Assembly (NCBI GenBank): GCA_964441775.1 | Contig: CAYTVL010000004.1 | Span: 124,001-188,000, forward strand | Reading direction: 5' to 3' | DNA: 64,000 nucleotides | Source of the DNA: SYOC01 sp964441775 | GTDB taxonomy: Bacteria; Desulfobacterota; Binatia; Bin18 | Shown: positions 26,436 through 34,635 of the stretch, piece by piece | How positions within the stretch are numbered: the stretch's first letter is position 1 | Layout of the letters: each line of letters begins with the position of its first letter | Notes under the pieces: generated by a model | Database searches by the model: none | Told to the model about the DNA's origin: nothing | The model's input: only the letters and a program-made list of their open reading frames with translations | Translations under genes and position numbers: made by a program

Positions 26436-26936
26436 TTAAGACCGATCCACAAGCAACTCAGTCAACCCAACACCTAGGGCTTGGCTGAGAGCCTGCAACG
26501 TCTCGTGGCGAGGAGACATTTCTCCTTTCTCCAGTCGGGCTAACATCATTCGATTGACCCCTGCTCGACGCGCCAACCCTTCTTGAGAAAGTTTGAGAGC
26601 TGAACGCAACTGCTGAATGCGGCGGCCCAAGAGCGCTTGGCCACTCTCTCGCTGTTGCTCAACTCGTACGGCATACGCAGGATCACAGTAATGCCGGGCA
26701 AAGTCCCAGGGAATTTCTATTGTCTCCTTGTTAGACAGAGTAATCTGCACCACAAAAGGATTTGGAATCTTGAGATCGTCAACGGCAGGAACCTGCTCCC
26801 CACCAAAGACCACCTCATTGGGAATCCTCCCGTGTCGACCATCGGCAAATGTGACCTCCAACCCAGCCTGAGTCAACGTTGCAGAGGTGACCATCCTCTC
26901 GCCATTTTCTACATATGCAGACGCGAACGCTCTCAC
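26436..26936 (-). CDS. DUF2442 - XRE-type HTH regulator (probable antitoxin)
   Basis: A 166-residue protein with an N-terminal DUF2442 domain (VTSATLTQAGLEVTFADGR...IEIPWDFARHY, about 16-85) joined to a C-terminal XRE helix-turn-helix (IQQLRSALKLSQEGLARRAGVNRMMLARLEKGEMSP, about 106-145). DUF2442 proteins usually follow DUF4160 genes in small operons considered toxin-antitoxin-like; the HTH would give autoregulation. The GTG start at 26936 is chosen for AGAGGT upstream and lies 3 bases after the DUF4160 stop; ATG at 26894 is an alternative. It converges with the interrupted cyclase gene. Confidence 0.8.
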   Translation of the reverse strand: MRAFASAYVENGERMVTSATLTQAGLEVTFADGRHGRIPNEVVFGGEQVPAVDDLKIPNPFVVQITLSNKETIEIPWDFARHYCDPAYAVRVEQQRESGQALLGRRIQQLRSALKLSQEGLARRAGVNRMMLARLEKGEMSPRHETLQALSQALGVGLTELLVDRS

Positions 26937-26939
26937 AAC

Positions 26940-27179
26940 TTACCTCTTTCTTTCATGGAGCTGGGCCCAAACCAAACGAATCTTCTCGGCGTGCCGGGCG
27001 TGAGCTTGTACTATCGTCCGACGCCTCCCTGGTGGAGGCTCCTCCATAAAGGTCCCCCCGTTCAGTTCAATCCGTACCTCATCCTCCCCGAATCGTACAT
27101 GGACATGCGGCGGTTCAAAAGGCAGCTCTCGACTGTGCACGATAAATTCTAAACCTTTCTCCCTAACGACCGTCGGCAT
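26940..27179 (-). CDS. DUF4160 domain protein (probable toxin-antitoxin partner)
   Basis: A 79-residue DUF4160 protein. The family pattern PPHVHVRFGEDEVRIEL with its H-x-H pair sits in the middle, and the C-terminus IVQAHARHAEKIRLVWAQLHERKR is the usual helix. It is the first gene of a two-gene leftward operon with the DUF2442-XRE gene (3-base gap). Which of the two is the toxin is not established for this family. No membrane or export signal. Confidence 0.78.
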   Translation of the reverse strand: MPTVVREKGLEFIVHSRELPFEPPHVHVRFGEDEVRIELNGGTFMEEPPPGRRRTIVQAHARHAEKIRLVWAQLHERKR

Positions 27180-27459
27180 CCTCGCCTCCGCTTTCTCGTG
27201 TATCGTATAGAAACTTCTTGTCTCTGGCCAATGGCTTTACCGTTTAAGATGCCCGCAAGGGAACTGTTCCACTTAACCTGCGATAGTGCTACAAAGGACG
27301 CGGGGAAATAAGAAGCGGACGTGAGGCATGAGTCCGTTCTCCAGCTAGCGACCTGCGGTTTACTTCGTTAAGCACGCCTGCGGACTCATCCTTGGAACTC
27401 ATTGTTCAGTACACCGTACTGACTTTACCGGCTCGATTGAGCCAACAAGGAGGGTTCTC

Positions 27460-29199
27460 ATGGCGGATTACGATCTGTTGATCAGAAACGGCACGATTGT
27501 CGACGGTTTGCGCATGCCTGCCTTCAAGGGAGACATTGCCGTGCGGAATGGGAAAATCGTCGCTATCGGCAATGTGCAGGGGAGCGCGGAGCGTGTGATT
27601 GACGCCACCGGCTCAATCGTGGCTCCCGGCTTCATGGATATCCACACGCATTATGATGCCGCACTCAGCGGCTGGGACCCCTATGCCACGCTGTCCGGTT
27701 GGCATGGCGTAACGACTGTGGCCATCGGCAATTGTGGTTTCGGGTTTGCTCCCGTGCGTCCGGAAGATCGAGACCGGGCCATGCGGCGCATGGAACGGAC
27801 TGAGACGATCCCGCTCACCTGCATGCAGGCAGGGATGCGCTGGGATTGGATCACCTTCCCAGAGTTTCTGAATAGTCTGGACCGTGGCGGATTAGGAGTA
27901 AACGCTGCTTCGCTCGTGCCCTACTCCCCTCTGCGCGCCTGGGTGTTAGGCAATGAGGCGGCGCGAGACCCAAACTACAAAACCAAACCGGAACAGGTTG
28001 AGGAAATCAAACACATCTTGCGAGAAGGGCTACAAGCCGGTGGGTTTGGCTTCTCTGCCAGTTTCAGCATGGCCAATCGCGACTATGACGGCGGCTATCT
28101 ACCCACGCAGGTGGCGCCGCGCGAAGAGTTCCTCGAAATGGCCAAGGTGATGCGGGAGTTTAACCGGGGCTCCATTGAGTGGACCATGGGCAATGCCCTA
28201 CAGGGGCTAGGGCTCGATTTCCTGGTGGAGCTAGCCAAGACCAGCGGGCGGCCAGTGAACTGGAATGCGATCGTCTACGATGCCAACAACCCCAACGGCT
28301 GGCGTCGGCAGCTGGAGTGGACTGAGAAGGCTTTTCGCGAAGCGGTGGTGCTGCCAGTAGATATCTGCCTACCGATTGAGCGGGAGTTCACCCTAGAAAC
28401 CATGGGGCTGTTTGATCAGTTGCCAGCCTGGAATGAAGCCACAGTAGGCACGCTGGAAGAACGCAAGGCGAAGCTGGCCGACCCAGCTCGACGCGCAGCC
28501 CTGCGACGAGACATGGACCAGGGACGTAGACTCATGCTCGGGCAAACTGCTGATGGCGAGCAAGGTCAGGTTGGCATGTTCAAATGGGATGCGACGGTCG
28601 TTGATGATGTAGAATTAGCAAAGAACGAGCACCTGAAAGGTCGCACCATCGCGGAGATCGCCAAGGAACAAGGCAAACATCCGGTCGACGTCTTGCTCGA
28701 TTTAGCAGTGGAAGAGGACCTGAAAACCGAGTTCGCCATGCAGGACTCGATTAACGCCGATGAAAAAGCCGTGGGCGAGATCCTCAAACATCCGCTCACA
28801 TTGATCGGCGCTTCCGATGGTGGGGCGCACACCAAATTCTTGACCCTGGGCAAGTATCCCACGCACTTTCTCGCCCACTGGGTGCGCGACAAACAGATCA
28901 TGACCATCGAAGAGGCTCACTGGCGGCTCTCCACCATGCTGGGCTGGGCGATCGGCATTCGTGACCGTGGCTGGCTCCGTGAAGGCATGCCGGCGGACAT
29001 TGTAGTCTACGACATGGAGAAGCTGGGGGTACGACCATTGGAAACCATCCGCGATCTCCCGGATGGAGACTGGCGGCGAGTGCAGAAGGCGGACGGTTAC
29101 CGCTACACGATCGTGAACGGACGCATCACTTTTGAGGACGGGACGTGCACCGGGGCATTGCCCGGTAAGATGCTGCGTAGTTACGACGTGGCTGGGTGA
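27460..29199 (+). CDS. N-acyl-D-amino-acid deacylase-like amidohydrolase
   Basis: A 579-residue amidohydrolase of the D-aminoacylase/dihydroorotase-like branch. It begins YDLLIRNGTIVDGLRMPAFKGDIAVRNGKIVAIG, the small beta domain of these enzymes, then PGFMDIHTHYDAALSGWDP with the metal HxH. The YTIVNGRITFEDG tail is the returning beta domain. It should hydrolyse an N-acyl bond, with zinc, in the cytosol. AAGGAGGG precedes the ATG. Other genes nearby act on cyclic or amide-type compounds (hydantoinase at 34.6-38.4 kb), but a D-amino acid substrate is only the family default. Confidence 0.87.
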   Translation: MADYDLLIRNGTIVDGLRMPAFKGDIAVRNGKIVAIGNVQGSAERVIDATGSIVAPGFMDIHTHYDAALSGWDPYATLSGWHGVTTVAIGNCGFGFAPVRPEDRDRAMRRMERTETIPLTCMQAGMRWDWITFPEFLNSLDRGGLGVNAASLVPYSPLRAWVLGNEAARDPNYKTKPEQVEEIKHILREGLQAGGFGFSASFSMANRDYDGGYLPTQVAPREEFLEMAKVMREFNRGSIEWTMGNALQGLGLDFLVELAKTSGRPVNWNAIVYDANNPNGWRRQLEWTEKAFREAVVLPVDICLPIEREFTLETMGLFDQLPAWNEATVGTLEERKAKLADPARRAALRRDMDQGRRLMLGQTADGEQGQVGMFKWDATVVDDVELAKNEHLKGRTIAEIAKEQGKHPVDVLLDLAVEEDLKTEFAMQDSINADEKAVGEILKHPLTLIGASDGGAHTKFLTLGKYPTHFLAHWVRDKQIMTIEEAHWRLSTMLGWAIGIRDRGWLREGMPADIVVYDMEKLGVRPLETIRDLPDGDWRRVQKADGYRYTIVNGRITFEDGTCTGALPGKMLRSYDVAG

Positions 29200-29229
29200 G
29201 CTAGACTGCTTAAGCAAAAGAAGAGCGTG

Positions 29230-29305
29230 CTTCGATGGGCTCAGCACGAACGGAAAATTTTCTATGATCTCAGGACTAAACCCGTTCGCTCTGAGCTTGT
29301 CGAAG
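29230..29305. repeat. dispersed palindromic repeat (CTTCGA...TCGAAG type)
   Basis: CTTCGATGGGCTCAGCACGAACGG at the left is imperfectly complementary to CCGTTCGCTCTGAGCTTGTCGAAG at the right. It is the same text family as at 8747-8848, with a half copy at about 45780-45805. It fills the gap between the deacylase and the next amidohydrolase. Confidence 0.55.
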
Positions 29306-29398
29306 GGTGAACGTCAAGCGACTAACCGCTTGCTGAATAAGAGGGGAAAAGAAGCTCTCTGTCTCTCCTCTCTGTCTCTTAGACCAAAGGAGGGCACG

Positions 29399-30505
29399 AT
29401 GACATCGTATCGCATTATCTCAGCGGACTCTCACTTCGTTGAGCCGCCGACTATGTGGGCCGAACGCATGGATCAGAAATTCCGCGATCGGGCTCCACAT
29501 ACGGTCCGCGGCCACAACGGGCAAGAAGGCGAGTTCTTTCTCTGTGAAAACATTACGCCGGTGCCGGTCGCCGGGTTCTTCGGTTCAGGCAAGACGGCCG
29601 AAGAACTTCCTCAACATCGTAAAAAAGGTTTTGAAGTCGCGCCAAAGAGCGTGTGGGACCCAGCGGAACGGCTGAAGGAGCAGGATGCCGACGGGGTTAG
29701 CGCCGAGGCCCTGTATACTTCGATGGGCATGCTGCTGTTCGGTCTCGATGACGCCGAACTCAGGGGCGCCTGTTTTCGCGCCTTCAACGATTGGGCGGCT
29801 GAGTATTGCACTTACAATCCCAAGCGGCTCATCGGCCTCGGGGTAATTTCCTTAGAGGACATTCCGGCAGCCGTAGCGGAACTGGAACGAATCGCTAAGA
29901 AAGGTATACGCGGGGCCTTGATCTGGGGCTCGCCTCCCGAGGACCGCCCTTACAGTTTGCGGGAGTACGACCCATTCTGGGCTGCGGCTCAGGATCTACA
30001 GATGCCCTTGAGCCTCCACATTCTGACTGGTCGTGGCGGGGTGCAATTCGATCCGCGCCGAGTGTTGCAACGCTACATGGGCTTGCCGCAAGAAATCCAA
30101 CTCACCTTTGCCGACCTCATCGTCGGCGGCGTGCCCGAGCGTTTCCCGCGTCTGAAGCTCGTCTCGGCGGAGAACGACATTTCTTGGCTACCGCATTTCA
30201 TGTACCGGTTGGACCACGCTTATGATCGTCTGCGGCACTTCGAGGGCCTGACGTTGCCGATGCTGCCCAGCGAATACATGAAGCGCAACGTAGTGGCGAC
30301 ATTTCAATTTGAAACTACCAACGTACCTTTCACCCGTGAAATCTTTGGCGCAGAGAACATGTTGTGGTCGTCAGATTATCCACATACCGACTCGCCCTGG
30401 CCCCGGTCCCGCGATGTGATTGCTCAGGCGTTCAAGGACATCCCTGAGCAAGACGTGCAGAAAATTGTGGGCGGCAACGCCGTGCGCTTGTACGGTCTTA
30501 ACTAA
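29399..30505 (+). CDS. amidohydrolase family (ACMSD-like) hydrolase, tandem copy 1
   Basis: A 368-residue Amidohydro_rel hydrolase starting TSYRIISADSHFVEPPTMWAERM (metal-binding D-x-H). It has EALYTSMGMLLFGLDD, a GIRGALIWGSPPEDRPY block, MPLSLHILTGRGG with a ligand His, and WSSDYPHTDSPWP with the final Asp. The long upstream frame (from 29132) overlaps the deacylase end and a repeat and is rejected in favour of the ATG with AAAGGAGGGC. It is very similar to the next gene (30573), which starts with nearly the same 20 residues, so the pair arose by tandem duplication. Substrate unknown. Confidence 0.87.
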   Translation: MTSYRIISADSHFVEPPTMWAERMDQKFRDRAPHTVRGHNGQEGEFFLCENITPVPVAGFFGSGKTAEELPQHRKKGFEVAPKSVWDPAERLKEQDADGVSAEALYTSMGMLLFGLDDAELRGACFRAFNDWAAEYCTYNPKRLIGLGVISLEDIPAAVAELERIAKKGIRGALIWGSPPEDRPYSLREYDPFWAAAQDLQMPLSLHILTGRGGVQFDPRRVLQRYMGLPQEIQLTFADLIVGGVPERFPRLKLVSAENDISWLPHFMYRLDHAYDRLRHFEGLTLPMLPSEYMKRNVVATFQFETTNVPFTREIFGAENMLWSSDYPHTDSPWPRSRDVIAQAFKDIPEQDVQKIVGGNAVRLYGLN

Positions 30506-30572
30506 AGTCAAGATGTTTATGCAGCAATTCTGTCATTTGGATTAACCCATCAACGCTTAAGGAGGGTCAGTT

Positions 30573-31685
30573 ATGGCAGCAACGCGTATCATTTCAGCAG
30601 ATTCTCATTTTGTGGAGCCGCCTAGCATGTGGGCGGAGCGGGTCGATAAAAAGTTTCGCGACCGGGCTCCGCATACCGTGCGGGGGCTGAACGGCAGGGA
30701 CGGAGAATTCTTCGTCTGTGAGAACATCAGTCCAGTCCCCGTTGCGGGATTTTTCGGCGCAGGGGTGCCGTCCGAGGCATTGGGCGAGCATATCAAGAAG
30801 GGGATGGACGCCGCGCCCGCCAGTGTCTGGGACCCGGCGGCGCGCATCAAGGATCAGGATCGCGATGGCGTGCTAGCCGAGGTGATTTATACTTCGATGG
30901 GCATGCCGTTGTATGGACTGGACGATGTCGCGCTGCGCGTCGCTTGCTTCCGCGCCTATAACGACTGGGCGGTGGAGTATTGCAGCCATGATCCCAAACG
31001 GCTACTCCCGCTGGGCTTGATTACCTTGGAGGATATCGGCGCCGGGGTGCAAGAGCTACAGCGTATTGCTAAGAAGGGGATGCGGGGAGCAATGATCTGG
31101 GCCTCACCTCCTGAGGATCTCCCCTACAATCACACGGATTACGATCCGTTTTGGACGGCGGCGCAGGATCTCAACATGCCGTTGTCCCTTCACATCCTGA
31201 CCGGTCGCAAAGGGACAGGCGTGGACTTCTTGAAGGGAAATCTCGCGCTTCAGGTCTCCACGCTGCACCATGAAGTCGAGCGCTCGATCGCGGTCTTTGT
31301 GCTCGGCGGCGTGTTGGAGCGCTTCCCGAAGCTGACGATTGTCTCCGCCGAGAACGACGTGGCCTGGATGCCGTATTTCATGTGGCGCATGGATTTTGCC
31401 CAGGAGCGGGTCGGCTCGATGAGTTCCAAAAAGTTGAGCCTCAGGCCGAGTGAGTATGTCAAGCGGCAGATCTACGCCAGTTTCATCAACGAGCCGATTT
31501 TCCTCGACGGCCTGCACCGCTATGCGGCGGATAACGCCATGTGGTCCTCGGACTATCCTCATACCGCCGCCATCTGGCCCAAATCGCAAGAGTTCATTAA
31601 GGAGACGTTTAGCGGGCTTGCCGAAGCGGATCGTCGCAAGATTGTTCACGACACCGCCGCGCGGGTGTACAGGATCACGGATTGA
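30573..31685 (+). CDS. amidohydrolase family (ACMSD-like) hydrolase, tandem copy 2
   Basis: A 370-residue close paralogue of the preceding gene: ATRIISADSHFVEPPSMWAERV, RAPHTVRGLNGRDGEFFVCENISPVPVAGFFGAG and WSSDYPHTAAIWP are shared, with differences concentrated in the stretch after LHILTGRKG, where this copy reads TGVDFLKGNLALQVSTLHHE in place of GVQFDPRRVLQRYMGLPQE. That divergence around the barrel mouth suggests different substrate preference. AAGGAGGG precedes the ATG. The pair is 67 bases apart and likely cotranscribed. Confidence 0.87.
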   Translation: MAATRIISADSHFVEPPSMWAERVDKKFRDRAPHTVRGLNGRDGEFFVCENISPVPVAGFFGAGVPSEALGEHIKKGMDAAPASVWDPAARIKDQDRDGVLAEVIYTSMGMPLYGLDDVALRVACFRAYNDWAVEYCSHDPKRLLPLGLITLEDIGAGVQELQRIAKKGMRGAMIWASPPEDLPYNHTDYDPFWTAAQDLNMPLSLHILTGRKGTGVDFLKGNLALQVSTLHHEVERSIAVFVLGGVLERFPKLTIVSAENDVAWMPYFMWRMDFAQERVGSMSSKKLSLRPSEYVKRQIYASFINEPIFLDGLHRYAADNAMWSSDYPHTAAIWPKSQEFIKETFSGLAEADRRKIVHDTAARVYRITD

Positions 31686-31785
31686 GAGTTCTCCATGCGT
31701 TGTTCGCAGGGGCGCGCAAGCGCACCCTTCTCATTGGGGGCGCGCCCATCCTGACACCGCTGGCGAAATGGCGTCACTACCTTCC

Positions 31786-31888
31786 CGCGACGATAAATCG
31801 TCGCGCTGAAGCTACAAAGCCCGGTAAACCAGGCTCCGAGGCGGCTTCAGCCACCTTCGTTTGCTGAGCCCGGAGCTTGAGCTCCGGG
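31786..31888. repeat. two hairpins in the gap after the amidohydrolase pair
   Basis: CGCGACGAT-AA-ATCGTCGCG (31786-31805) is a perfect 9-bp palindrome and CCCGGAGC-TTGA-GCTCCGGG (31869-31888) a perfect 8-bp stem. They resemble REP-type or terminator hairpins. Between them CTGAAGCTAC and GGCTTCAGCC offer further pairing. The 272-base gap has no gene. Confidence 0.55.
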
Positions 31889-31902
31889 TGAGAAGCCCGA
31901 GT

Positions 31903-31932
31903 TTGACACACAACAGAGCCTCCGCATAAAGA
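31903..31932 (+). promoter_or_regulatory. relict of the conserved TTGACA-N18-TAAAGA element
   Basis: TTGACA at 31903-31908 and TAAAGA at 31927-31932 repeat the spacing seen before the cyclase genes at 24068 and 38873. The flanking bases (GAGTTTGACACRCAA) match the 38834 copy closely. Here the GTG start and the whole cyclase domain that should follow are gone. Confidence 0.4.
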
Positions 31933-31957
31933 AAGGGGAAGAAGGATTACCATCATA

Positions 31958-32742
31958 ATGAAGCAAACAAGATTAAGCCAACGTCTCCGGGTCGAACTCT
32001 TGAGACTCTCCGTCGCGTTGACGTCCGTTCTTCTTATAGTGATAGGAGCACCAGTGCTTCTTGATGGTGGAACCCGCCTTGGCCAACATTTTTTCTTTCC
32101 ACTCCCAAGAGGAGAATCTTTATGTAGCCAAGAACCAGAGAAACCCTCCATCGCCGTTGTCCCATTCGTCAACATCAGCAACAATCCTGAGCAAGAGTAT
32201 TTCAGTGATGATGTCACCAAGGACATCACTTTGAGCCTCGCCAAAAATCCCAACCTGTTTGTCATCTCTCACCACTCGGCGTTTACGTACAAAGGCAAAG
32301 CGGTGAAAGTGCAAGACGTCAACCGAGAGATGGGCGTACGCTATGTGCTGGAAGGCGGCGTACATAAAGCTGACAATCAGATCCTCATCACCACACAGTT
32401 GTTCGACGCCGCTACAGGAGAGCACCTGGGGGCCGAACGCTACGACCTTCCGATCAAGGATATCTTCACGCTGCAGAATGAGATCGAGCAGAAGATCATA
32501 CAGAAGACCGAAACGATGTTGTTGTCACTCCCACCCCGCATGGTGACCGCGTGCCGGCAGTACCGCCGTCTTTGGGTTCAGCAACAAATTTTTGACCCTC
32601 CCCACTCCATATGGGAACGAAGTGTCAGGGTCAACGCACTAAAAGTACGGATGTAGTTAATATATGATGGATTAGTCCCATCAAAGGTCCAGCGCTGTTG
32701 GAGCGGCATATCGAGGCGCTGAGGAAGGCGGGGTTGAAGTGA
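31958..32742 (+). pseudogene. remnant of a cyclase-FlgO/TolB-TPR gene
   Basis: An open stretch of 232 codons (31958-32656) contains a FlgO/TolB-like domain (KPSIAVVPFVNISNNPEQEYFSDDVTKDIT...) clearly homologous to those in the genes at 24068 and 38873. The cyclase domain is missing in front and the TPR part is missing behind. In another frame, 32680-32742 encodes IKGPALLERHIEALRKAGLK and a stop, nearly identical to the last 20 residues of the intact paralogue. So a full gene once stood here and lost its first 250 or so codons and almost the whole TPR region, besides a frameshift. The remaining open frame may or may not be translated. Confidence 0.8.
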
Positions 32743-32779
32743 AGAGGGAATTCTCGCAGAAGAAAAGAGAGAAAACGCT

Positions 32780-33070
32780 ATGGCAACCTTGACCCTGGTA
32801 TCCCCACGTAATCATCCCTTGCAGCCGCTAGTGGAATCCGCCTTGGCCAAGGAGCTTAACTCTCTAGAGGCCGCCATCCAACGAACGGAACAACATCTTC
32901 ATGACTTCGAGCAAAAATACCACATGAACACTGGAGAGTTTCTCGCACGTTACGAGAACGACGAGTTGGCGGAAACTTTAGAGTTTGACGAATGGATTGG
33001 AGAGCACCGCCTCCTTGTTCGCCTGCGCGAGAAAGCGGAAACCGTGCGAGAGATCCATTTTGCTGATTGA
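32780..33070 (+). CDS. small helical protein, probable antitoxin partner of TumE-like protein
   Basis: A 96-residue protein I do not recognise by family. It is mostly helical with a heptad-like stretch SALAKELNSLEAAIQRTEQHLHDFEQKYHM and an acidic C-terminal half (ENDELAETLEFDEWIGEHRLL). The length, the charge and its position directly in front of a TumE-like gene, with an overlap at its stop codon, fit an antitoxin. AAAGAGAGAAAACGCT lies before the ATG. The family LExFExK pattern resembles small proteins often found before DUF6516 genes, but this is an impression. Confidence 0.6.
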   Translation: MATLTLVSPRNHPLQPLVESALAKELNSLEAAIQRTEQHLHDFEQKYHMNTGEFLARYENDELAETLEFDEWIGEHRLLVRLREKAETVREIHFAD

Positions 33071-33452
33071 AACCTACTTCCAACAGCTCCGAGACGCCAT
33101 CGCAATTTGCCGCGGACTGCAAGCCTCAAATATCACGTATGACAAACGCGGGACGCATGAAGGTTTGCTCCGTGGCGAATTGTATTTTATTGATGGGTCG
33201 GTCCTGCACTTTCGTGAGGTCATAGACGCAGAATTGACCATCGACCGTTTGATGTACGTGTACCAGTACATGACGGCAAGAAAGACGCTGATTTTCCGTT
33301 ACGATAATACGGGCCACCACAAGCGACTGAATCTTCCGAGCTATCCACATCACAAACACGAGGGCAGTGAGAACAACGTTATTGCCTCCCAGGCTCCTGA
33401 CTTGATTGCTGTTCTTCGAGAAGTCGAGAGCCTGGTGCAGCTCTCGTTATAA
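33060..33452 (+). CDS. TumE/DUF6516-like protein (probable toxin)
   Basis: About 130 residues starting near LLIETYFQQLRDAI. RGELYFIDGSVLHFREVIDAEL, followed by RLMYVYQYMTARKTLIFRYDN and HKRLNLPSYPHHKHEG, matches the DUF6516/TumE family, considered toxins of two-gene modules. The start is a TTG or other weak codon overlapping the preceding gene by about 11 bases; the in-frame ATG at 32985 would overlap by 86 bases and is less likely. A strong hairpin follows 5 bases after the stop. Confidence 0.62.
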   Translation: MLIETYFQQLRDAIAICRGLQASNITYDKRGTHEGLLRGELYFIDGSVLHFREVIDAELTIDRLMYVYQYMTARKTLIFRYDNTGHHKRLNLPSYPHHKHEGSENNVIASQAPDLIAVLREVESLVQLSL

Positions 33453-33456
33453 CCTC

Positions 33457-33483
33457 GCGTTCCCAGACAGAGCCTGGGAACGC
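33457..33483. terminator. REP-type hairpin downstream of TumE-like gene
   Basis: GCGTTCCCAG, loop ACAGAGC, CTGGGAACGC: a perfect 10-bp stem. The core CCCAG-ACAGAGC-CTGGG is one base away from the REP palindromes around the REP-associated transposase at 41.4-42.0 kb, so it is a member of that family and may also terminate transcription between the convergent genes. Confidence 0.7.
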
Positions 33484-33505
33484 TAATGTTTTTCAACAAT
33501 GTCTT

Positions 33506-34474
33506 TTAACGCCAGCTCTTCTGCAACGCGGCAATGCGTTCCATTAATGGCGGAGCAAGCGGACCGGCTTCCTCCGCCGCCACGGCTTCGGCAAGCTCAG
33601 TGCGGTTCTTAGCCCCACTCACTATCGTGCTCCCCCCAGGCAAACTCAAGGCGTAACGCATCGCCGCCGCCGCGAGAGACCCACCGGTTTCAACAGTCAG
33701 AAATCCCAGCTGTTGCTGCGCCAGATGGAAATCTCTGATCACCGGATGATCCGCAGGCAGCGTGCGGTCAACTGCCGCTGTCAGCGACCCCGCCGCAAAC
33801 GGTCGAATACCAAAGACTCCGAATCCCGCAGCTTGCGCCAGCCGCACCATCTCTAGATGATCCCGGTACGGCGCATCACCAGGGGCGCCCATTTCGCCTT
33901 CTGAGCATAAGATGTTGGTGACAAGTTGTACGGTTTCCAAACGTCCATCGGCAAACAGTTCGCGCACCACATCGTGCCGAGCGATGCCGGTGAACCCCAG
34001 CGCTTTCACCAGCCCCTCATCTTTCAGCTTTTGCATCGCTTCGAGCACTCCGCCAGGACCAACAACCTCTCGCAGTGTTAGTCTTCGCGCCGCCGTCGGT
34101 TCTTGCGGCTCGATTTGGTTGTGCAACTGAAAGATGTCAACTCGGTCAAATCCAAGGCGTCGCAGGCTCCCTTCCAGCGATCGCCGAATCGCGCCCGCCA
34201 GGTCTTTGCGCTCGTCCGGCATGACAAAAACCTTGGTGGCGACGAAGGGCTTCGGTGAGAGGTCGCGCCAGGCCTGGCCCACCACTTCCTCTGATTTCCC
34301 TTTTCCATACACAGGCGCCAAATCGAGCAGGTTTATGCCGCACGCTACAGCCTGCTTGACAGTCGCAACACATTCTTCTTCCGTGGTTGGACCCCACACC
34401 ATGCCAATCCCACCACCACCGAGGGTAACAGCTGAGACCTGAAGTTTCGTCTTTCCGAGTAGACGTTGTTGCAT
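33506..34474 (-). CDS. aldo/keto reductase
   Basis: A 322-residue AKR with the catalytic tetrad visible: Asp and Tyr in INLLDLAPVYGKGKSEEVVG, Lys in VATKVF, and His in IFQLHNQIEP. It should reduce a carbonyl with NADPH in the cytosol. The C-terminal ALSLPGGSTIVSGAKNRTELAEA is the usual cofactor-loop and end region. AGGAGAGAGAGC precedes the ATG. It lies 161 bases downstream of the hydantoinase B gene on the same strand, separated by a dispersed repeat, so it may be independently transcribed. Confidence 0.88.
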   Translation of the reverse strand: MQQRLLGKTKLQVSAVTLGGGGIGMVWGPTTEEECVATVKQAVACGINLLDLAPVYGKGKSEEVVGQAWRDLSPKPFVATKVFVMPDERKDLAGAIRRSLEGSLRRLGFDRVDIFQLHNQIEPQEPTAARRLTLREVVGPGGVLEAMQKLKDEGLVKALGFTGIARHDVVRELFADGRLETVQLVTNILCSEGEMGAPGDAPYRDHLEMVRLAQAAGFGVFGIRPFAAGSLTAAVDRTLPADHPVIRDFHLAQQQLGFLTVETGGSLAAAAMRYALSLPGGSTIVSGAKNRTELAEAVAAEEAGPLAPPLMERIAALQKSWR

Positions 34475-34523
34475 AGCTCTCTCTCCTCTTTTCTTATCAG
34501 GGGCGAGCGCCGCCTAAAAAGTT

Positions 34524-34609
34524 GTCATTGCGAGGAGCCGTAGGCGACGAAGCAATCTCGCAGAGGTCGAAATATCGGGCAAAGATTGCTTCGCTCCGCT
34601 CGCAATGAC
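34524..34609. repeat. dispersed GTCATTGCGAG...CTCGCAATGAC palindromic element
   Basis: Outer arms GTCATTGCGAG (34524-34534) and CTCGCAATGAC (34599-34609) are exact complements; inner arms GAAGCAATCT and AGATTGCTTC also pair exactly. The 86-base unit folds into one long cruciform. This text is a well-known kind of intergenic repeat in many bacterial genomes; here it separates the aldo/keto reductase and hydantoinase B genes. Confidence 0.75.
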
Positions 34610-34635
34610 CGCTGGTTTGACTTCTCAGGCAGCCT

